This document shows, one piece after another, positions 17,501 to 21,031 of a DNA stretch of 21,031 nucleotides. The notes under the pieces are model-generated. The model saw only the letters and a program-made list of their open reading frames with translations. It had not been told where the DNA came from and ran no database searches. Source of the stretch: an uncultured Planctomycetales bacterium (GTDB lineage Bacteria > Planctomycetota > Planctomycetia > Pirellulales > S012-138); the NCBI GenBank assembly GCA_937982665.1, contig CALJLD010000117.1, positions 1 through 21,031 of the forward strand. The letters are read 5' to 3'. The number at the start of each line of letters is the position of its first letter. The stretch's first letter is position 1. A program made the position numbers and the translations under genes.

Positions 17501-17765
17501 GGGCGTCGTCTGGTGCATGTTCGCTCCCATCTGCGGCCAACCAACTTCCGACATTCACGCCACCCCAGGTTGGAAATGGCAACAACGCGGCCAAAGGCAC
17601 GAGCAACACCGCGACCAATGTCCACTCCGCCGCGCGCTGACGAGGTGCCGGATTTCGCAACAACCGCACCAACAGATAGCCACACCCAAAGACCACGAAC
17701 CCGCGAACGGCCGACTCCAACACAGGAACAAGGCCAGCCCAATTGTTGATGGTTTGGTCGCTCAT
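14571..17765 (-). CDS. BlaR1-type M56 metallopeptidase fused to about 14 WD40-like repeats
   Basis: This 1064-residue protein combines a BlaR1/MecR1-like membrane peptidase with a propeller region. Membrane segments lie near 11-35, 46-64, 158-181, 272-292 and 371-393. The zinc site is HEYSH (262-266) within LCHEYSHVHRRD, and ELIAD (303-307) supplies the likely third ligand region. After the last membrane segment, about 14 WD40-like blades run from residue 434 to the end, many with the signature FSPDG followed by a hydrophobic strand. This fits two seven-bladed propellers, probably outside the cytoplasm and in the place of the penicillin-binding sensor domain of BlaR1. In the family, signal binding triggers cleavage that inactivates the partner repressor BlaI, encoded 56 nt upstream. 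The ligand sensed here is unknown. The ATG at 17765 has only a weak GAGA upstream. The 3' end lies 12 bp from that of the voltage-sensor gene. Confidence 0.9.
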   Translation of the reverse strand: MSDQTINNWAGLVPVLESAVRGFVVFGCGYLLVRLLRNPAPRQRAAEWTLVAVLLVPLAALLPFPTWGGVNVGSWLAADGSEHAPDDAQDTVTSVAAVLPNGPAGPSDRTRLDHELEHFGPQPWQEERDAVREYDSTATNSLPRTLEESPTVKGTGIAWPIVCWVVLFVGSSVAAGWSLLGYLRLEIMRRKGLPPPEHVLVQWRQVVEAGGTKQRRCAQLLISEHVAQPITFGVLRPVVLLPTVMADALRCSGDELRLTLCHEYSHVHRRDAVSWLLFSITLPLYYWNPLLWLMRRELRMSQELIADAAAAECAGSPVEYAQHLLNLARLLVGRKTPLPASGIFARRSELYRRVRKLMLGSFHTNATCGRARSVAMAVGLLLVCGALSSVSVWAEIQSPNKLTADGAPAPASRQKNSQRWLHRLGSDALRNRDLPTCVAYTPDGRWLVCAGHDDLLSVFDPKSGELVRRMVIEGNHGGTMAMDFSPDGKHVGIAGRNGTLTVIAFATGEQVFALERSTQGFYAIKFSPDGKKLVTGKQWGSIELRDSRTGELLETFAPSMGNMAEDLNLEFSPDGKHIASNRRNGYMVVWEIDNPQTPYFSKQVSEDRIRSITFLGDGDRILTRGGKRDAAGQLVPETKIWEVETGDLLREIATEDEQTGPAVVSHDQRQFAVATQLGIRVYDLESGKLVRNLEDAVGFNHFPRGLAFNPAGTQLATCGAWFEICVWDIASGKRQFHDPTQLIRTPYYLDVSPDGTRLLTAGDSVLNVWDAATGEILRSHRLDVGKSNFYRAKFSPDGSAVIACGIIGKPYRNQQVSSGALLCWDANSGELNYAYRNLRSYSQHLAISADGNWGAVFGGGTNENELPEIFLFNPNTGEHLGTASLPAETQVAGLWFASNNTLQALTRTENQVLSWQVPTLTATDEPAELPNVTELALTHDQQLGLANYRTFGTPIKAELSLINMNTLEKIRTFDLQAFDGNDLEGAPSYIETATISGDGRLVAALNPHGEIGVVDARSGKRLAIVAGFPAAVRSLVFSPDGKRLLCGLNDTTSVVVQIPFTADE

Positions 17766-17821
17766 CAGCTTGTCTCTTTGAAGTGGGAATCTTGCGACGG
17801 CCTGGCCGAATCACCTGTGGT

Positions 17822-18199
17822 CTATCTCTTGCTGTTGCGTTTTCTTGCCTGCTTGATCAAATCCTCAATCGCGTCCAACTCAGCCTTGGTCAGCGACTTG
17901 GCCTTGAACAGCGACATCACCAACTGGTCGGCCGCGCCATCAAAGACACGTTCCACAAATCGGACGACCGTCTTTTCGCGGCTATAAATCGGTCGATAGA
18001 TGAACGTTCGCCCTTGCGTGCGATGTTCGACAAGCCCCTTCTCTTCCATGGCCCGCAGGAACGTTTGCACAGTGTTTCTCGCCAAATCCTTGTTGTCCGC
18101 GCGGAGCCGCTCGCCCACGTCACGGACACTGCCCTCCCCCAGTTCCCAGAGTGCCTTTAGGATTTCCAATTCACCTGGCGTTGGCGCTTCTTGCGACAT
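17822..18199 (-). CDS. blaI: BlaI/MecI/CopY-family transcriptional repressor
   Basis: The 125-residue protein has the length and layout of BlaI. The N-terminal winged helix (residues 6-75) starts with TPGELEILKALWELG and contains the recognition region RNTVQTFLRAMEEKGLV (41-57) and a wing with GRTFIYRP. The helical C-terminal part (76-125) mediates dimerisation in the family, and a basic tail (RKRNSKR) ends the protein. BlaI proteins bind as dimers to palindromes at their own promoter and are released by the BlaR1 protease. The following gene encodes such a protease, so the pair forms one two-gene unit. The ATG at 18199 leaves the family N-terminus intact. The target is likely its own operon and perhaps genes elsewhere; no beta-lactamase is in this window, so a resistance role should not be assumed. 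Confidence 0.93.
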   Translation of the reverse strand: MSQEAPTPGELEILKALWELGEGSVRDVGERLRADNKDLARNTVQTFLRAMEEKGLVEHRTQGRTFIYRPIYSREKTVVRFVERVFDGAADQLVMSLFKAKSLTKAELDAIEDLIKQARKRNSKR

Positions 18200-18277
18200 C
18201 TTGTTTGGCTGACTTCGTCAAGCGGAAAACGGAAAAGCCCCGGTCGATAGCAAAGCCTAGAGCGACGGTACTTTTAG

Positions 18278-18321
18278 GCCTAGATTTATAGGCATAATAG
18301 CGAAGACTTCGCCCGACGCAA
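18278..18321 (-). promoter_or_regulatory. Candidate blaI promoter with two palindromic operators
   Basis: On the minus strand TTGCGT (18316-18321) and TATTAT (18294-18299) form a -35/-10 pair with a 16-bp spacer, 95 nt before the blaI ATG. The spacer holds a palindrome, GCGAAG-A-CTTCGC (18300-18312, 6-bp arms). A second palindrome, GCCTA-N6-TAGGC (18278-18293), covers the expected transcription start. Both positions suit repression by a BlaI dimer. Neither matches the TACA/TGTA core of staphylococcal operators, so the assignment is by position and symmetry only. Confidence 0.45.
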
Positions 18322-18461
18322 AATAATTCCCAAGATTTTGGCGCAGAAGGCGCCGTGACGCGCGAGCGACAAGTTCGTTGACTACGAGAGATGAATACCT
18401 AACGACGATGTCTGCTAAGCGACTTGCCTATTAAGCGACAATGCCTGCGACACGACAAAGC

Positions 18462-19478
18462 CTACCAAACGGTGGCGCGGCTTCGCTTCCGACGCAATCG
18501 TGTGTGCCACCAACACGCGTACAACCGCGGATGATGCAGCAAATAATCTCTGGCGGCTGTTCGCAGACGCTGAGAGAGCGTGCGCGATTCGCGACCGTGC
18601 TGCGGCAAGTCCGCGGCAGCTTCTCTCGCTTGGCGAGTAACGTTCGCGCGGTCTTGCCCAAAATGTGGGCCCGATAATTGCGTGCGCTCAGGATCAACCC
18701 GCCACAGCCGTTCGACGATTTTTTGGTAGTCGGAAAAGATCAATTGGCGACGGCGCGCGGCCTCGGGATCGCCTGGCACACGGTACAGCGAGGTCACGCT
18801 ATTCACAAAAGCAAACGGCGCAGCCTGGGCATAACGACGCCACAGGTCCCAATCTTCCAGCGCGTCCAGCCGCTCATCCAGCCCGCCGAAGTGTTCAAAT
18901 AACTCCAAGCGAAACAACACACACTGAATGGGAGTGATGTTTCGTCGCGTCAATCGGTCGGCGTCAAACTCTTCCGCCAGCGAAACATAACGTCCCAATT
19001 CTTGGTAGTTCAACGGATTGAGCGATGCAATCTTTGTGGGCACTTCCAAGGCGACAGCATACGCCGCGCCGCATTGGGCATTGTCCGCAAGCGCGGACAC
19101 AAGCGCTTCAATATGACCAGCCAAGAACTGATCGTCATCATCCAGAAATCCGCACAGTTGCCCGGTTGCCGCCTGCAAGCCGGTGTTGCCTGCCTTGCAC
19201 CGTCCCCCGTGTTCCACCGGAAGATAGATCAGCCGAAATTCGCCACCGCTGTCCAAGGATGCCTGTTGCTCGGCAATCCACTCGGCCGCGTTGCTGGATC
19301 CATCCTCAACAACAATCACTTCGATTGGACGGTACTCTTGCGCGACGATCGAGGCATATGCTTCCTGCAAGAAGCCCAATCGTGGACCATGCGTGCGAAC
19401 AACAATGCTCACCAGCGGGCGAGCCGGCAGTTCTTGGAACAACGCACTTTGCGTGCTTTCCGCGATCGCTTCCATCAT
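18462..19478 (-). CDS. Family 2 glycosyltransferase
   Basis: The 338-residue cytoplasmic or membrane-associated enzyme has a GT-A fold N-terminus: VSIVVRTHG (23-31), VIVVEDGSS (54-62), and the nucleotide-sugar/metal motif FLDDDDQF (111-118). EDWDLWRRYA (208-217) supplies the acceptor-side ED motif with the likely catalytic base. It would move a sugar from a nucleotide donor to a glycan or lipid carrier; the sugar cannot be read from the sequence, though rml-type neighbours suggest a deoxyhexose. The C-terminus (about 280-338) is Arg-rich and contains no membrane segment. Two ATGs stand in tandem at 19473-19478. The upstream nucleotidyltransferase stop is only 3 nt away, so translation is probably coupled. 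Confidence 0.9.
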   Translation of the reverse strand: MMEAIAESTQSALFQELPARPLVSIVVRTHGPRLGFLQEAYASIVAQEYRPIEVIVVEDGSSNAAEWIAEQQASLDSGGEFRLIYLPVEHGGRCKAGNTGLQAATGQLCGFLDDDDQFLAGHIEALVSALADNAQCGAAYAVALEVPTKIASLNPLNYQELGRYVSLAEEFDADRLTRRNITPIQCVLFRLELFEHFGGLDERLDALEDWDLWRRYAQAAPFAFVNSVTSLYRVPGDPEAARRRQLIFSDYQKIVERLWRVDPERTQLSGPHFGQDRANVTRQAREAAADLPQHGRESRTLSQRLRTAARDYLLHHPRLYACWWHTRLRRKRSRATVW

Positions 19479-19481
19479 GAC

Positions 19482-20438
19482 TCACGCGGCCGTGCGTTTT
19501 GAGTCTGCCGACCTCGCCGACGACGCAGGCTGGCCAGTGCGCAGCGCGGCATCCACGAGATCCGCAAGGTATCCGCCGTATTCATTCGGGATCTCATCGG
19601 CCAGAGCGCCAAGTTGATCCGCGGTGATGTAGCCCATTCGATAGGCAACTTCCTCGATGCAACCGATCTTCAAGCCTTGGCGTTCTTCGATGGCGGCCAC
19701 AAAATTCGCGGCCCGCAGCAGGGCATCGTGCGTGCCAGTGTCCAGCCAGGCGAAACCCCGGCCCAGCATCTCCACTTGCAACTTCTCCCGGCGGAGATAC
19801 TCGCGATTGACATCGGTGATTTCCAGCTCTCCTCGAGCTGATGGCTTGAGCGCGGCCGCAATGTCCAACACTTGCTGGTCATAGAAGTAAAGTCCCGGCA
19901 CGGCACAGTTGGATTGTGGCTCCGCAGGTTTCTCTTCCAAAGAAATCGCTTTGCCGGACTCGGCGAACTCCACAACGCCATACCGCTGCGGATCTTTCAC
20001 TGGATATGCGAAAATCGTCGCGCCGCTTGTTCGCGCGGATGCGGAACGAACGATATCAACCAAACCATGGCCATAGAACAGATTGTCTCCCAGGATCAAT
20101 GCGCTGGGACTGTTGCCTACGAATTCTCGTCCAAGAATAAAGGCTTGGGCCAAACCTTCAGGCCGAGGTTGAACACAGTATTGAAATTCCAGACCCAGCC
20201 GCGAACCGTCTTCAAACAGTTGTTCATAAAGCGGCGTGTCGCGCGGTGTCGAGATGATCAAGATCTCGCGAATGCCCGCCAGCATCAGCGTCGAAAGCGG
20301 ATAATAGATCAGAGGCTTGTTGTAGACCGGCATCAACTGCTTGCTCACGCAGCGGCTGAGCGGGTCCAAGCGGCTGCCGGAACCTCCCGCCAGGATGATT
20401 CCTTTGCGGCGCGGTAAGTTTGCGGAGGGATGGGTCAT
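19482..20438 (-). CDS. rmlA: Glucose-1-phosphate thymidylyltransferase (RmlA/RfbA)
   Basis: The enzyme joins glucose-1-phosphate and dTTP to dTDP-glucose, the first step of dTDP-deoxysugar synthesis. The 318-residue product has the G-loop ILAGGSGSRLDPLS (15-28) with VSKQLMPVYNKP (31-42), the run IYYPLSTLMLAGI (44-56) typical of RmlA, and LGDN (116-119) holding the metal aspartate. Family members usually read GTRL and PVYDKP; here Ser22 and Asn40 are changes, and Asp25 replaces the usual Tyr. EITDVN and GFAWLDTGTHDALLRA further on are standard. The N-terminus carries about ten extra residues. It is followed at 3 nt by the glycosyltransferase and preceded at 84 nt by the epimerase gene. Confidence 0.93.
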   Translation of the reverse strand: MTHPSANLPRRKGIILAGGSGSRLDPLSRCVSKQLMPVYNKPLIYYPLSTLMLAGIREILIISTPRDTPLYEQLFEDGSRLGLEFQYCVQPRPEGLAQAFILGREFVGNSPSALILGDNLFYGHGLVDIVRSASARTSGATIFAYPVKDPQRYGVVEFAESGKAISLEEKPAEPQSNCAVPGLYFYDQQVLDIAAALKPSARGELEITDVNREYLRREKLQVEMLGRGFAWLDTGTHDALLRAANFVAAIEERQGLKIGCIEEVAYRMGYITADQLGALADEIPNEYGGYLADLVDAALRTGQPASSARSADSKRTAA

Positions 20439-20522
20439 GACAAATCTTGCAAGGCGAATCTCTTCAGATGACTAAGTGGGGTGCCTCAGAGGTGGACCTC
20501 GTCGCCGCGATGACTGCTCGCG

Positions 20523-21014
20523 TCAGTCCAACACAAACGGCGATTCTGGGTCGTCCTCGTGACGGATTTCGTCCACAGGCGCGCGGCGGCCCTCCCCGGC
20601 ATAAAGTTGGTTGGGAGCGTTGAACACCCAGCCAGGCGTCGTGCCCAAACACCGATATGCGTGCACCACGCCTGGAGGAATAATCACCACGCACGGGTTT
20701 GTCACACCGGCGACCAAACGATAATGCCGACGATACGTGGCCGAGTCTTCCCGGTTGTCCCAAAGATAGATTTCAAAGTCGCCAGGTCCCACAAAGGCAA
20801 AATAGTCCGTCTGATGCTCGTGCTCGTGGGGACCGCGAGCGTGACCAGGTTGCGTCTCGCTGACGTAGCTCATTCTCGGGCGCAGTTCCCAGGCGAGTTC
20901 ATCTTCGCGAAAGAGCTCGATCAGCCAGCCGCGACTGTCGCGGTGCTTTTGCGGCGCTCGAATCAGCACACCATCGATTTCGCCAGCAAGGAACTCGGAT
21001 GTTGTGCGACGCAT
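20523..21014 (-). CDS. dTDP-4-dehydrorhamnose 3,5-epimerase-like cupin (RmlC family)
   Basis: The 163-residue protein has the RmlC cupin layout: DSRGWLIELFRED (26-38), YVSETQPGHARGPHEHEHQT (50-69), and IIPPGVVHAYRCL (111-123). His63 in GPHEHEH lies where the catalytic histidine of RmlC sits, and Tyr138 in PNQLYAGEG may match the active-site tyrosine. The usual LHYQ is GPHEHEH and the usual lysine about ten residues later is absent, so this is a divergent member that could be an epimerase or isomerase of another dTDP-sugar. It is shorter than the 180-185 residues of RmlC. The ATG at 21014 is 17 nt from the window edge, so upstream neighbours, possibly rmlB or rmlD, are not seen. Confidence 0.8.
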   Translation of the reverse strand: MRRTTSEFLAGEIDGVLIRAPQKHRDSRGWLIELFREDELAWELRPRMSYVSETQPGHARGPHEHEHQTDYFAFVGPGDFEIYLWDNREDSATYRRHYRLVAGVTNPCVVIIPPGVVHAYRCLGTTPGWVFNAPNQLYAGEGRRAPVDEIRHEDDPESPFVLD

Positions 21015-21031
21015 CGTTCGGCGGCGACGCA

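Noticed and set aside
17822..18199. Beta-lactam resistance operon
   Set aside because: BlaI/BlaR1-type genes alone do not imply resistance; the penicillin-binding sensor domain and any beta-lactamase are absent.

Overview
The window looks like part of a planctomycete chromosome, most likely from the Pirellulales/Rhodopirellula side of the phylum. This is inferred from gene content: a DUF1549/DUF1553 (PSCyt2/PSD1) secreted protein, a multi-EF-hand lipoprotein, a BlaI/BlaR1 pair whose BlaR1 carries WD40 repeats, a xylose-isomerase-like TIM-barrel protein, and very large membrane proteins of unknown role. Gene density is high. I see no tRNA, rRNA, IS element, CRISPR array or phage gene.

Layout. 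Positions 1-815 (minus) hold the start of a flippase-like LPG-synthase membrane domain protein cut by the window edge. It is divergent from argC (993-2009, plus). A 585-base convergent gap follows (2010-2594), with two stem-loops and an unusual array of five 21-bp degenerate tandem repeats. From 2595 to 9022 everything reads on the minus strand. In transcription order this is a DUF1549/DUF1553 protein, an EF-hand lipoprotein 15 nt behind it, a terminator-like hairpin, a one-TM conserved protein of unknown function, and a Na+/phosphate symporter with a PhoU-like tail 30 nt behind that. A 306-base divergent gap leads to two plus-strand genes: a TIM-barrel epimerase-like protein with apparently degraded metal ligands and an acidic tail, then a 1361-residue protein with a textbook voltage-sensor domain (S1-S4, arginine at every third residue of S4) but no visible pore. 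The latter converges, with 12 bp between, on a minus-strand BlaI/BlaR1-type pair in which BlaR1 is fused to about 14 WD40-like repeats. The right end (18462-21014, minus) is a sugar-nucleotide and glycan cluster: RmlC-like epimerase, RmlA-like nucleotidyltransferase and a GT2 glycosyltransferase. It probably continues past the right edge, since rmlB and rmlD are not in view.

How the genes work together. ArgC acts in arginine synthesis and has no partner here. The DUF1549/DUF1553 and EF-hand genes look like one secreted, calcium-binding unit. The BlaI homologue probably represses its own operon through palindromes at its promoter and is relieved by proteolysis from BlaR1, with the extracytoplasmic propellers as likely sensor. 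The RmlC/RmlA/GT2 genes make and transfer a deoxysugar. The most novel candidates are the pore-less voltage-sensor protein and the BlaR1-WD40 sensor that converges on it.
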